Shown in pieces: positions 42,867 to 51,581 of a stretch of 64,000 nucleotides of DNA. A program made the translations under genes and the position numbers. Within the stretch, counting starts at the first letter, position 1, and each line of letters begins with the position of its first letter. The notes beneath the pieces are model-generated. The model made no database searches. It was not told the DNA's origin and saw only the letters and a list, made by a program, of their open reading frames with translations. The stretch spans positions 24,913 through 88,912 of the forward strand of contig JAIQEY010000024.1 in assembly GCA_020073565.1 (NCBI GenBank). Reading direction: 5' to 3'. The stretch comes from Terriglobia bacterium (GTDB lineage: Bacteria; Acidobacteriota; Terriglobia; Terriglobales; Acidobacteriaceae).

Positions 42867-43715
42867 TTACTGGGCCACTCGAAGTTCGAGGGTGAGGGAT
42901 AGAGGATAGTGGTCGGATGCCGAAACGGAATGATCGATCTTCGGAGAAACCGGGACAATTGGTCCCCGAGTCAAGATCCAGTCAATCGTATTGCTGCGGC
43001 CGAAGGAATGAGCTTGCGCTGTGCGCATTCCTAGATCCGCGAATGGATTGTGAAAGCCCGTCTCGTTGACGCATACATTGCCGGGTTTGGTCACGTCAAA
43101 ATTGAAGTCGCCGGCAACAATGACAGGCACATCCAAACCGTGCCTGAGCGTTTCGTTTAACACCTCAGCCAGTTGCGAGCGGCGCAGGTCATCTCCGCCG
43201 CGGCTCTCCAAATGCAGGTTGTAGACGGCAAACGTTGTCGCCGCGATCTTGGCGTGGCTTAGGAGTACCATGCGCCCCCCCAGCCTTCTCTGAAACGGCG
43301 ACAGCGATGGGATCCACCACCTGGGGCACCAGTAAGTTGACTGTCTGGAAAATCGCAGTACACGGGAGTCGCAAAGCGGCCAACGCGAGAGGGTAGCTTG
43401 GCCATGATGCGCGGGTTCGTCGCGGGAGCCCTGCGTCAACTCATGGAACTCGATGCCGGACGCATAGTTCAGTCTCAGTTTCTCCGCGAGAAGCTCTGCG
43501 ATATTGCGATACGCGGTTCGGCGCGCATGCTTGTCTACTTCCTGTAACAGGATCAGGTCGGCATTCGCACCGGCGAGGAATTCCGCAATTTCATCGAGTC
43601 GGCAACCACGAGCGATGTTCCAGCTCACAACCCGTATCTTGCGGGGCGCGTGTGAGACGTCCTCCTGCGGGGCAAATGAACCTGTTTCAACCTGGTCCAG
43701 AGATGTCATTCGCAT
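42867..43715 (-). CDS. Endonuclease/exonuclease/phosphatase-family enzyme
   Basis: 282 residues. Opens VVSWNIARGCRLDEIAEFLA and LILLQEVDKHARR (metal-binding Asn and Glu), continues with VYNLHLESRGG, VPVIVAGDFNFD (active-site Asp/Asn) and ends with IDWILTRG and HSVSASDHYPLSLTLEL (catalytic His). The EEP fold includes DNase I, exonuclease III and inositol-polyphosphate 5-phosphatases. As the last gene of an operon with a CTP-type nucleotidyltransferase and a CDP-alcohol transferase, a phosphatase acting on an inositol or lipid phosphate is a fair inference, but nuclease activity cannot be excluded. No signal peptide. Confidence 0.85.
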   Translation of the reverse strand: MRMTSLDQVETGSFAPQEDVSHAPRKIRVVSWNIARGCRLDEIAEFLAGANADLILLQEVDKHARRTAYRNIAELLAEKLRLNYASGIEFHELTQGSRDEPAHHGQATLSRWPLCDSRVLRFSRQSTYWCPRWWIPSLSPFQRRLGGRMVLLSHAKIAATTFAVYNLHLESRGGDDLRRSQLAEVLNETLRHGLDVPVIVAGDFNFDVTKPGNVCVNETGFHNPFADLGMRTAQAHSFGRSNTIDWILTRGPIVPVSPKIDHSVSASDHYPLSLTLELRVAQ

Positions 43716-43734
43716 GTCGAATCGTCAGCGTTCT

Positions 43735-46149
43735 CTATGCGCTCGGCTGTTCAGCCACTGCAGGAACCGGTGTCGAAACGCGCTGTTTCCCGGAGAGAGT
43801 GATACTGGAGTAGAGTGCGATCATCCACACCACGTTGGCTCCCATCGCGGTTCCGATGAACACAAATCTCGTAAGGTGCAAAAGCGTGAAAGCAAGGAGT
43901 GCATAGGGAAAGAAGCAGCGACGGATAATGAACTCACAGTGACGTCCCAAGTAGAGCAAAGGATTGGTTTTCCGGCTCTCGGCCTTCTTCTGGAAGATGG
44001 TGAGGAGTTTTTCGGGATGGGCACCAGCGAAGTGCTGCCTCATGAAACCAACCGTGAGAAAGCTCGTGATTGCTCCAAAACCGAGCAAAGCTCCCCATGC
44101 CAGATAGGCCGTCGTTCCAAGGCTCCTCGTCAGGCCCAGCGACATTCCGCCAAAAACGAACAGGTAGTAGAGGTAGTCACAAACAGTATCCAGCCAGCAT
44201 CCGAAGTCGGAGGATAGCAGTTTGAAACGCGCGACTTCTCCGTCGCAACCGTCGAGGATGCTAGCCCAGACCGATAGGGCCGCTCCCAGAAGCATGCTCC
44301 AATATCCTCCGCGTGCGAAGAAGGCGCCGGACGCAAAACTCACCAGCAGGACAAACAGCGTCACCATGTTCGGGGTGATCGGGAATTTGATGAGCTGCCG
44401 GCTGATCGGAATGGAGACCCTTCGATTCATGCGGGCCCACAAGCCGTCGGTGGGTTTCACCAGCCAGCTGTCCAGCTTGCGTTCCGCCGCTAGTTGATCG
44501 TCTGGGGTTAGGATCTCCTGCCACGAACTCGAGGGCACCGGCTTGTCGGTAACCGAAGCGTTCGATCTCATCCAGACATCAAGTTGTTCAAGAGTATCGC
44601 CTTTTGTATCGTACCCGCCGGTAAACTCGAGAGCGGCTGACTGAGTGAGTGCGTAGATTCCCGCCACCTCAGATTCAGTTTTAAGGACCAATGCGCCACT
44701 CGTACTTTTCCACTCAATGGCGCTTTGCAGCAAGGCGGGCTGGTATGTCCTGTTTCCGAAAAGCAGGACGATGCGGTTCGACGCCCGTGCGAGTCTGAGC
44801 ATCATCAAGGCCAGATCTGCTCCTGACGTGGTTTCGCACCATTCAATGGACTTAGGCAGCCGCCCGGTTCGCTCCAGTTTGCTCCGGACAGTTCGCATCG
44901 CGGCTGAGTCGACACACACCCGAATTCGGCTTGGCTTTAAGGACTGAACCGTCAAGATGGTCCGCAGCAATACCGGAAGGCCGCCCACTCGAGCCAGAGC
45001 CGGCACAAATGCGCCGTCAACGCTGGACTTGTCGGCCACAATCAACACGGTCAGCGGATGGCCGTCTGGCTGGCTCGTGCTTATCAGTTCGGACTTTTCT
45101 GGAGAGTCTTGGCGCGGTGCCGTCGTGCCGTCGGCCCCTTCCAGTTTGCCTTGCTTACTTGTCTTGGACATCACGATCATACACACAGCTCCAATTGCGG
45201 CCCAGAATAGCCCTCGCACACGGCGGCAGAGGCCCAATGTCAATCCCGCCGCGCTAGTAACTCCAAACAAGCGGGTGATCATCATGTTGCCGCCCTCATA
45301 AGTGCCCACGTTTCCCGGATTGATTGCGCCGATAACACTAATACACTTTGTGAGGGCTTCGAGCACGAATGCTCCAAGAAAGCTGATTCTCGCTCCCATG
45401 AAGTGCAACAGGAGGTAAATCTCCACTATTGCGAGCCCTTGACATACAAGATTAAGGATGAGGCTGGCCCAGAAGGCCTTGGGAGTCTCGTGGTAAAAGC
45501 CCAGGAAGTTCTTTTCCGCGGAATCGACGACCGACTGCTTGCCATCCAGCAATTTCTTGAACCCCGGCACCTTCCCAATGACGCGCGCTGTACCTGAGAT
45601 CACCGGCCAACGTCTTTGCATCGCCAGAGCAAGCACAGCCACGAATATCGCTACGCCGCCTGCAAACAGGAGGGCATACAACCGCCATGTCTTGGAAAGC
45701 GGCACTGCCACCAGTGCGACCAGGATTCCTGTCACGCTTACAATCGCTGCCGATACGGTATAGAGTCCGCGATCTAGCGTCGCCGCTGAGACGCTATTAG
45801 CGACAGGCACCGAGGGTCCCAGGAGAGACACACGGACCGCTTCCCCGAGCACTTGGCCAGGAAGACCGAATGTTCCGACAGCCTCGGAAATCAAACGGAG
45901 AGCGAAACCGCGCAAGAATGAAACCTTGCTGAGATCGCATTGAAAGGTGATACGCCATGCCCAGGTCTTTATGAGATGAGAGACTCCTCCCAAGGCAAAA
46001 ATCAGGACCAGCCCCCACCCGACTTCCCTCGCGTGTTGGAGAATCGTTCCAGCACCGGTTCGAAGTATCAAGTAAGCGAGTAGTGCAACACCGAGAAAGC
46101 CCGCGAAAACGCGGAAGGTGTCGCGAGGTTTCGAATCGGTCCTAGACAC
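43735..46149 (-). CDS. Flippase-like + nucleotidyltransferase-like + CDP-alcohol transferase fusion
   Basis: 804 residues from GTG 46149, which has GGAGGAA eight bases upstream; the frame is open further but that part lies inside the previous gene. N-terminal about 340 residues: several helices of the LPG_synthase_TM/UPF0104 type (GFLGVALLAYLILRTGAG... and NPGNVGTYEGGNM). Middle about residues 375-590: nucleotidyltransferase-like fold (LTVLIVADKSSVDGAFVPAL) without an intact catalytic signature, probably degenerate. C-terminal about 590-804: CDP-alcohol phosphatidyltransferase with the motif DGCDGEVAR-x8-G-x3-D-x3-D (LLSSDFGCWLDTVCDYLY). The last domain resembles di-myo-inositol-phosphate-phosphate synthases or phosphatidylinositol synthases. 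The three-domain fusion is unusual. Confidence 0.85.
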   Translation of the reverse strand: MSRTDSKPRDTFRVFAGFLGVALLAYLILRTGAGTILQHAREVGWGLVLIFALGGVSHLIKTWAWRITFQCDLSKVSFLRGFALRLISEAVGTFGLPGQVLGEAVRVSLLGPSVPVANSVSAATLDRGLYTVSAAIVSVTGILVALVAVPLSKTWRLYALLFAGGVAIFVAVLALAMQRRWPVISGTARVIGKVPGFKKLLDGKQSVVDSAEKNFLGFYHETPKAFWASLILNLVCQGLAIVEIYLLLHFMGARISFLGAFVLEALTKCISVIGAINPGNVGTYEGGNMMITRLFGVTSAAGLTLGLCRRVRGLFWAAIGAVCMIVMSKTSKQGKLEGADGTTAPRQDSPEKSELISTSQPDGHPLTVLIVADKSSVDGAFVPALARVGGLPVLLRTILTVQSLKPSRIRVCVDSAAMRTVRSKLERTGRLPKSIEWCETTSGADLALMMLRLARASNRIVLLFGNRTYQPALLQSAIEWKSTSGALVLKTESEVAGIYALTQSAALEFTGGYDTKGDTLEQLDVWMRSNASVTDKPVPSSSWQEILTPDDQLAAERKLDSWLVKPTDGLWARMNRRVSIPISRQLIKFPITPNMVTLFVLLVSFASGAFFARGGYWSMLLGAALSVWASILDGCDGEVARFKLLSSDFGCWLDTVCDYLYYLFVFGGMSLGLTRSLGTTAYLAWGALLGFGAITSFLTVGFMRQHFAGAHPEKLLTIFQKKAESRKTNPLLYLGRHCEFIIRRCFFPYALLAFTLLHLTRFVFIGTAMGANVVWMIALYSSITLSGKQRVSTPVPAVAEQPSA

Positions 46150-46906
46150 TGGCGACTTCCTCCACAATGTAGTTGGGGCTGGTCGGCGGGATGAAGAGCT
46201 GTCGCGCATACGCCAGCGCGTCGGGTGTATCCACGTCCTGCCACATAGCTTCCCCAATGTCGAATGCACGCAGCTTCCGTTGCTGCGCCATAAGGCGCAT
46301 ACCATCGGACAGGGAGCAGTTGCCATTGCTCATCGCGGAGTTAAGCCACTGAAATATGGCAGGAGTGCAGTAGAACATGCCCGTGTCTATGGCATCGTAG
46401 GGTTTGATCTGCTTTCCAATATCGATGATGTAGTTTCCCATACATCGCACCTTGGTCGCGTCATCCATGTCGTAGATGCACTCAAGCTTTCGGTCCACGG
46501 CGAGAATGGTCTCGTCTTTTCCAATGGACTGGCGAGTAAGCGCCGCAACCGTCTCTGGCTCGAAAATATGGTCCGTCATGAAGAGAACAAAGGGCTCGTG
46601 GATCACATCCTGCGCTCTGAGCACGGAGATACCGTTGTGCTTGGTCTTGTAGTCGGGGTTCTCGACCCAAGTCACTTCAATGCCATCGAGATGTCGCGCT
46701 TCAAACCAAGAGCGGATGAGGTTACCCCGGTATCCGAGGACGATCACGAACCGTTCGATACCGGCGCTGCGCGCATCCAGAAGCACGTGTTCGAGCAGCG
46801 GTTTTCCGTGCAGTTCGATGAGCGGTTTTGGAAGCGTGTCAGATACGCTCGCCAGCCGGCTTCCATTGCCGGCGGCGAGAATTAGACCGAGATTAGTGTT
46901 GGACAT
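46142..46906 (-). CDS. Sugar/inositol-phosphate nucleotidyltransferase (IPCT-like)
   Basis: 254 residues. N-terminal signature LGLILAAGNGSRLASVSDTL, then PKPLIELHGKPLLEHVLLDA, binds the nucleoside triphosphate; later FVIVLGYRGNLIRSWFEARH, NPDYKTKHNGISVLRAQDVI, LFMTDHIFEP (metal site) and DDATKV, YDAIDTGMFYCTP. The last motifs are close to those of CTP:inositol-1-phosphate cytidylyltransferase, the N-terminal half of the IPCT/DIPPS enzyme. I infer formation of CDP-inositol or a similar CDP-alcohol for the next gene's transferase domain. It overlaps the upstream gene by 14 bases and the downstream one by 8, so all three are translationally coupled. Confidence 0.88.
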   Translation of the reverse strand: MSNTNLGLILAAGNGSRLASVSDTLPKPLIELHGKPLLEHVLLDARSAGIERFVIVLGYRGNLIRSWFEARHLDGIEVTWVENPDYKTKHNGISVLRAQDVIHEPFVLFMTDHIFEPETVAALTRQSIGKDETILAVDRKLECIYDMDDATKVRCMGNYIIDIGKQIKPYDAIDTGMFYCTPAIFQWLNSAMSNGNCSLSDGMRLMAQQRKLRAFDIGEAMWQDVDTPDALAYARQLFIPPTSPNYIVEEVASV

Positions 46907-47648
46907 ATTTCGCCTCTGTCAGTGCCACGTTGTGGGTCGGTAAGGAATGGGAGCCGCCCGCAGTATTCGGCGCGTAGTCGAAGTACTGGATCGTTACATC
47001 AGTCTTGCCAACGATGCGGGCCTGGGTAATGCTTTCGGTGGTGGCTGGGAACCAGAAGTCCCCGCTCTTTTGATATTGGTGAACGAAATGGATGCTGCGG
47101 GTCCAGAACGAGGGGTTCTTCGCCGGCTTGCCCTCGACCCGGACTAATGCGTAGTCATTCGCGTCGACCCAGATTCTGCCTTCGAAGAGATACTTGTCCT
47201 CGCGTTTCGGCGTGACATCAATGACGTAGGTCGGACGCCCCTCGATGGAGTCTTGTTGAACCATGGCAAAGGAGTAGTTATCTGGCGTGAGCCTGCTTTT
47301 TGGCCGAGTTTCGGGGAAGGATGTCTCGGCCTCCGATTCCATCATTTTTCGTAGAATTTTGTGGTTGGCCGTTTTCCATCCATCTTCGGTCACGACGTCG
47401 AAATGCTTGCTCCCATCGGAGTCGCACTTGACGGTGACGAGCAGTTCCGCATGCTTGTGCAGACGGTTGTTGTCAAAAATGTAACGACGGTATCCCGCAT
47501 ATCCCTGGCTGAGCGCCTCGCGCTTGCCGTCCTGCGCGAACATCTTGGCCATCACCTCATCGGCATTGGCGACGGGTCGTTCCGCAGTCTGGCCCAGGAC
47601 CAGCGTGGTTAGTGAGAAGAAGAGTGCACAAGCAATAGTGTTTTTCAT
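46893..47648 (-). CDS. LolA-like outer-membrane lipoprotein-sorting protein
   Basis: 251 residues. Signal peptide (MKNTIACALFFSLTTLVLGQ). Mature domain with YAGYRRYIFDNNRLHKHAEL, TPKREDKYLFEGRIWVDAND and ALVRVEGKPAKNPSFWTRSI, the eleven-strand half-barrel pattern of LolA/LolB-like carriers (DUF4292/MlaA-like outer envelope proteins are alternatives). The fold can hold a lipid acyl chain, which fits an operon that also encodes a flippase and a CDP-alcohol transferase. Sits two bases from the TonB receptor gene. Confidence 0.75.
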   Translation of the reverse strand: MKNTIACALFFSLTTLVLGQTAERPVANADEVMAKMFAQDGKREALSQGYAGYRRYIFDNNRLHKHAELLVTVKCDSDGSKHFDVVTEDGWKTANHKILRKMMESEAETSFPETRPKSRLTPDNYSFAMVQQDSIEGRPTYVIDVTPKREDKYLFEGRIWVDANDYALVRVEGKPAKNPSFWTRSIHFVHQYQKSGDFWFPATTESITQARIVGKTDVTIQYFDYAPNTAGGSHSLPTHNVALTEAKYVQH

Positions 47649-47650
47649 AG

Positions 47651-50113
47651 TCAGAACTCGATTACGAATTTCCCCCGATATTCCCGCCAGGCATTGTTGT
47701 AGAACTGGCCAAAGCGGGAGCTCTCCGAAACTGTCTGCACGTCGCGTGGGTTGTCATGGTTGAAAAGGTTGAACACGCTGAAGCCGACGCGCGCCTTCAG
47801 GTGTCTGTCACCGATGGGTATAGCGATCGGCCGCAAGACTTGCAGATCTACCGACTGGAACCTGGGAAAGCGCTCGGAATTTCGGGGTCCGATATAGTCG
47901 CGGAAGACGTTTTGAACCGAGTATGGAAATCCGGTATGGATGTCGTAGACGGGCAGGACCGTCACCTTCCACGGGGCTTTGAATTCACCCCAGAGAAGCA
48001 CGCGGTTGGGTGCATCGTACGAAAGCCGCCCTCGGTCGTTGGGCTGAATCACAGGCTTGGGAGTATTCCCGAAGAACTGGAAGAAATCATTCAGATCGCC
48101 ATAGGCTCGTGAGTGCACATACGACGCATTCAGCACATGCTTGCGGAAGTAATAGCGGCCACTAACCTGAAGTTCTCTGTAAGACTGCTCTCCTCGATTG
48201 GACAGGGACAAAATGCACGACCCGACGCAGGTCTGAGGTGAAACGACGAAATCGTCTGTGGTTTTGCGCCACTCATACCCGACTTGCACCGTCAGTCCTT
48301 GCAGAACTTGGCGACTGACCGCGAGATTCCATGCAACGCTCCGCGGGTTACGAAGCTCGCCCTCAATCTTGTTTGAATAAGACGTCGATGATTCGATCTG
48401 TCCTAACGGGTCAAGAACCGACACATTCCTGCTCGGGAATGACGAGAATGTCGGGATCATCAGTGGCACACGGTCATAGAACAGCCCTCCTCCACCGTGC
48501 AACAAAGTCTTGCCATCGCTGGTTAACGCGAGTTGGAAACCGACACGGGGAGCTGCATGAACCGAGTCGGTGACACTGTCCCGATCAAAACGCAGCCCGA
48601 GATCGAGGGTTAGCCGTGACAGCGGCGTCCATTTGTCAGAGGCGAACCAGGCAATCTCGTTTTGACCGATGCTGGACGAACTGGGCTCGCTGAATGTGAT
48701 TCTTTCGATGGCCGTTCCTGAGACGTCTGCAATCTCGACCGGTTGAAACGCCTGACGGCCGTCATACGTGGAGTGGGCATAGTTCAAGCCAACTCTGAAC
48801 TGATGAGTTCCCAAAAAGTTGCGCGGCGCCAATTGGTAGGTTTCCTGCCAGTCAACGCGAGATGACCGCCTCGCCTGCAAATTGAAGAACCCGCCCTCGG
48901 TCGTTTCTGGCAGAAGACGGTAGACCCCATCACTCGCAGGAGTCAGGTCGGTATCGAATGTTTTGTAACTGAATTGCGAGGTCAGCAGACTCTGTTCTCC
49001 AGTCACGTACCGATGTTGTGCGTAGACCTGGTATCCCCGCTGGTGGTAGTCGGAAGTGGAGGGCTGGGGCGTGAACGTGTTCAGCCCCAAGTACTGAAGC
49101 TTTTGTGGAGACAGGCTGAACGAGACCGTAGCTGTTTGTTTAGGAGTCAGGTTCAAATCGAACTGTGTATACGAGTTGACAGCCTCCAGAGTCGTGTCGC
49201 GCTCATACGGCGGAAGACTATTCACGGGCGTGCGTATGAATCGATATTCTGTCGACTGCGTGAAAGCGAGCCGGTCTTTAATAATGGGGCCAGTAAAGGT
49301 CACCCTGGGAGTTGCGCCGCCGACGCCCAACATCGTGCCGTTACGCACACGTGCGCGCGGCATGACGTTCTGAATGGAAAAGTGAAACTTGTCGAAGGCG
49401 CTTGTCTTCGTGCCGATGCTGGAAACAGCGCCAGTCAGCTTGCCGTATTGCGGATCATAGGGGTTCGAGATGACCTGGACGGATTCGACCACATCGATCG
49501 GGAGATCCAGTCCCGGGCTGCCGGTCGCCGGATCGGTGACATTGGCGCTGTTGACGAGTGCGCCGCTCTGGGTATTGCGCGCACCTTTCATGTTGATGCG
49601 ACCGTCTGGTCCGCGAACCACACCCGGAACCAGGGGAAGGACGTTCTCAACACGATCATTCTGATTCGGGGCGTCTCGAACCGTCTTCTCGGTGATGGTC
49701 TGGTCGGTGGTCGGCGCCTTAACTTCCGGTTCGGTAGCAGTAACAGTAATCGAGCTCTTGACCGCCGCGGGTTGCAGTTGCAGAGAGGACTGCGTAGTCT
49801 TTCCAGCCTCAACCGCCACCGTCTCGGCAGCCTCGAGTCCGGGAAACTGCACCTGGATCGAGTAGGTCCCGGGAGCGACATTAGTGAAGACGCACTTTCC
49901 TTCCTGATCCGATTCCGCCTCAAGCGTGCTGGGACCGCTCAACACGATCTTTGCGCCAGGCACGAACGAACGGCCCTCGGAATCCACGACGAACACCGTG
50001 CTCTCCAGTCGGCCCGTCCCGCCGCTCTGCGCGATCAGGGAGATGGGAGCGGTCAAGAAGAAGGCAAGCAGTGCCCATACAACGTGGTCTGGTTTTCGAC
50101 AGAAGAGTTTCAT
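47651..50113 (-). CDS. TonB-dependent receptor with carboxypeptidase-regulatory domain
   Basis: 820 residues. Signal peptide to about residue 28. CarboxypepD_reg-like beta-sandwich about residues 35-115 (FVPGAKIVLSGPSTLEAESD, GTYSIQVQFPGLEAAE). Plug domain about residues 130-250 (NQNDRVENVLPLVPGVVRGP, DLPIDVVESVQVISNPYDPQ). The rest is a 22-strand barrel ending FNNAWREYRGKFVIEF, the C-terminal Phe expected for outer-membrane insertion. No substrate can be inferred. This Oar-like plan is very common in Acidobacteriota. First gene of the envelope/inositol operon; its transcript starts at the sigma54 promoter 50303, and a TonB energy transducer is encoded at 58764. Confidence 0.92.
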   Translation of the reverse strand: MKLFCRKPDHVVWALLAFFLTAPISLIAQSGGTGRLESTVFVVDSEGRSFVPGAKIVLSGPSTLEAESDQEGKCVFTNVAPGTYSIQVQFPGLEAAETVAVEAGKTTQSSLQLQPAAVKSSITVTATEPEVKAPTTDQTITEKTVRDAPNQNDRVENVLPLVPGVVRGPDGRINMKGARNTQSGALVNSANVTDPATGSPGLDLPIDVVESVQVISNPYDPQYGKLTGAVSSIGTKTSAFDKFHFSIQNVMPRARVRNGTMLGVGGATPRVTFTGPIIKDRLAFTQSTEYRFIRTPVNSLPPYERDTTLEAVNSYTQFDLNLTPKQTATVSFSLSPQKLQYLGLNTFTPQPSTSDYHQRGYQVYAQHRYVTGEQSLLTSQFSYKTFDTDLTPASDGVYRLLPETTEGGFFNLQARRSSRVDWQETYQLAPRNFLGTHQFRVGLNYAHSTYDGRQAFQPVEIADVSGTAIERITFSEPSSSSIGQNEIAWFASDKWTPLSRLTLDLGLRFDRDSVTDSVHAAPRVGFQLALTSDGKTLLHGGGGLFYDRVPLMIPTFSSFPSRNVSVLDPLGQIESSTSYSNKIEGELRNPRSVAWNLAVSRQVLQGLTVQVGYEWRKTTDDFVVSPQTCVGSCILSLSNRGEQSYRELQVSGRYYFRKHVLNASYVHSRAYGDLNDFFQFFGNTPKPVIQPNDRGRLSYDAPNRVLLWGEFKAPWKVTVLPVYDIHTGFPYSVQNVFRDYIGPRNSERFPRFQSVDLQVLRPIAIPIGDRHLKARVGFSVFNLFNHDNPRDVQTVSESSRFGQFYNNAWREYRGKFVIEF

Positions 50114-50205
50114 CTAAGTTGCCAGAGAACGACTGCGGTTACGAATGTCCAGCTGAGAAGGACGATCCTGAATACTCCCACCAGAATTGATCTGCTCAGG
50201 CCCAT
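50110..50205 (-). CDS. Possible 31-aa membrane peptide before the receptor
   Basis: ORF MGLSRSILVGVFRIVLLSWT then FVTAVVLWQLR, a single hydrophobic helix, ending in an ATGA overlap with the receptor start. AAGG four bases upstream. It lies within the predicted leader of the receptor transcript. It could be a leader peptide, a small membrane protein or chance. Confidence 0.35.
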   Translation of the reverse strand: MGLSRSILVGVFRIVLLSWTFVTAVVLWQLR

Positions 50206-50302
50206 GCGCCTTGGAACTCGCTCGACCGACAATGTCAGAAGCCATAGATGGATACGGCTGATGTAGTTGCGGCTTCAATGCTCTGCCTCCCGGACAGGGG
50301 TT

Positions 50303-50318
50303 TGCATGCACGAGGCCA
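50303..50318 (-). promoter_or_regulatory. sigma54 -24/-12 promoter (for TonB receptor operon)
   Basis: Minus strand reads TGGCCTCGTGCATGCA, GG-N10-GC with ATGCA at -12. It is 65 bp from the enhancer pair at 50382, the mirror image of the plus-strand promoter at 50478 on the other side. Confidence 0.75.
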
Positions 50319-50381
50319 AATCGTGATCGGCCTAAACCTCTGTCCTTCCAAGGGCAATCGGGCATTACCTGCGTGAAGCGA

Positions 50382-50414
50382 TGCCCACATTGAGGCACTG
50401 CCCTTGAACGGGCA
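50382..50414. promoter_or_regulatory. Tandem enhancer palindromes (UAS), two-way
   Basis: TGCCCACATTGAGGCA (50382-50397) and TGCCCTTGAACGGGCA (50399-50414), 1 bp apart. The minus-strand -24 GG is 65 bp to the left and the plus-strand one 65 bp to the right, a symmetrical arrangement. Confidence 0.85.
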
Positions 50415-50477
50415 CGAGAGAATATCCGGGCGATCAAAAAAGTAAGACCTGCCAATCACTTGGGTGGAAATTCGAAT

Positions 50478-50493
50478 TGGCAGACGATCTGCA
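50478..50493 (+). promoter_or_regulatory. sigma54 -24/-12 promoter (for 50581 gene)
   Basis: TGGCAGACGATCTGCA, GG-N10-GC, nearly identical to the elements at 57879 and 60807. Predicted start near 50504. Confidence 0.8.
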
Positions 50494-50580
50494 TTTGGTT
50501 TGGCGTGCGGCGATCACAAATCAGCTCTTCGTGACCAGGTCGCGCGGAATTGCTGCGAAGAACACCAGCAGGAGTTAACG

Positions 50581-50778
50581 ATGCTTGCGGTCGACGATCA
50601 CAACATGCCCTCGGTGAGTACGCCTCTGGAAATCGTGTGGCGCAATCCACTGAATCTTGTGCAGGAGCAATTGAAGGCCCGAGAAGAAAGCCACCCCTAC
50701 TATCGATGGGCAGAGCATGCCAGGAAGATTCGGGCACGGCAAGCCAAATGGAACGTCAATCATCGTTGGGCGGCATAA
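50581..50778 (+). CDS. Small basic protein, 65 aa
   Basis: 65 residues, start fixed by AGGAG six bases upstream. Starts MLAVDDHNMPSVSTPLEIVW, then a charged helix RNPLNLVQEQLKAREESHPY, and ends with YRWAEHARKIRARQAKWNV, rich in Arg, Lys and Trp. No cysteines, no signal peptide. The basic C-terminal helix might bind nucleic acid or polymerase, but that is speculation. First gene after the divergent sigma54 promoter at 50478. Confidence 0.7.
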   Translation: MLAVDDHNMPSVSTPLEIVWRNPLNLVQEQLKAREESHPYYRWAEHARKIRARQAKWNVNHRWAA

Positions 50779-50891
50779 ACGGCGTGCCGGCCAAGACTGT
50801 TGTGGACCAGACGCCGTTGTTGTTGTGCAGGATCCGCCTTCGCTGACTTGGAGTGCCACAAAATATCCGTCTAACTAGGTCAAGCAAGTGA

Positions 50892-51101
50892 ATGTCGGAC
50901 AACGTTGGCCATCGCGACCACTTGTATCTGTTTGCTTGCCACCTGGAGTGGCGCAACCACCGGAATCTAGCCGCATACCAAGACCTTCTCGCAGCGCTGG
51001 ATGATCCCAAGCAGTACTTCCCGGATATGCGTTTTCCTCCCTTCGTTCGCGTCGGAGTCTGCCCACATTCGGACAATGACCACATTGAGGCAGTCCGCTG
51101 A
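50892..51101 (+). CDS. Small protein, 69 aa, unknown function
   Basis: 69 residues with core HLYLFACHLEWRNHRNLAAY and QDLLAALDDPKQYFPDMRF, which reads as a helix with conserved-looking aromatic and charged residues. The ribosome site is weak. Its last 14 codons lie in the enhancer pair of the next gene (51060-51092), as happens with the 22072 ORF, so the C-terminus may not be functional protein sequence. Part of the microprotein-rich strip 50.5-52 kb. Confidence 0.5.
   Translation: MSDNVGHRDHLYLFACHLEWRNHRNLAAYQDLLAALDDPKQYFPDMRFPPFVRVGVCPHSDNDHIEAVR
51060..51092. promoter_or_regulatory. Tandem enhancer palindromes (UAS)
   Basis: TGCCCACATTCGGACA (51060-51075) and TGACCACATTGAGGCA (51077-51092), 1 bp apart. 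The -24 GG is 64 bp downstream. Confidence 0.8.
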
Positions 51102-51154
51102 ACCCAAAACGGAAGAATGTCCTTTCCTATCAGTGAAATAGCCTCAGCATCCTT

Positions 51155-51170
51155 GGCACACAACATGCCT
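51155..51170 (+). promoter_or_regulatory. sigma54 -24/-12 promoter (for STAS/sigma-like/activator operon)
   Basis: TGGCACACAACATGCC with a perfect TGGCAC -24. Predicted start near 51181, about 40 bases before the STAS-like gene. Confidence 0.8.
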
Positions 51171-51220
51171 TTAACTATGCAGCCGAAGACCGGGTAAGCA
51201 ACTCGCTACGGAGAAACGCA

Positions 51221-51520
51221 ATGTTTCGTGCAGAAATTCGTGAGCTCGACAATGGTCCAACTTTGAAGATGGAAGGCAGGCTCGTGGGTGACTGGGCAGA
51301 GCAGGCAAAATCTCTGGTGACGAAAGATTTCGTGCCAAAGCGGTTGATGATAGATCTCACCGAAGTGACCTATGTCGACTCCGTGGGCGACCGTGTTCTG
51401 AAATGGTTCGAAAGCATTGGGGCAACATTCGTTGCGAAAGGTATCTACGCTGCCGGCATCTGCGAACGGCTGCAGTTACCAACGCTCGATGCTTCAGTTT
51501 CCAGCCCGACAGCGGGTTAA
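51221..51520 (+). CDS. STAS-like small protein
   Basis: 99 residues, GGAG seven bases upstream. STAS pattern: AEIRELDNGPTLKMEGRLVG, then KRLMIDLTEVTYVDSVGDRV with V-x-D-S at the position where anti-anti-sigma factors carry the phosphorylated Ser, followed by the helix LKWFESIGATFVAKGI. This copy keeps the D-S pair, the 42464 copy (ADRDG) does not, and the 58461 copy has FVDEVG. First gene of a transcript that continues with a sigma-like protein and a sigma54 activator, so it could regulate one of them by partner-switching with the phosphatase at 13632. Confidence 0.8.
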   Translation: MFRAEIRELDNGPTLKMEGRLVGDWAEQAKSLVTKDFVPKRLMIDLTEVTYVDSVGDRVLKWFESIGATFVAKGIYAAGICERLQLPTLDASVSSPTAG

Positions 51521-51581
51521 GGACGGCGGCCAGAAGGTCTGGGCTAAAACGACAGCACTCAGCTGGCAAAGGAATTGAACG

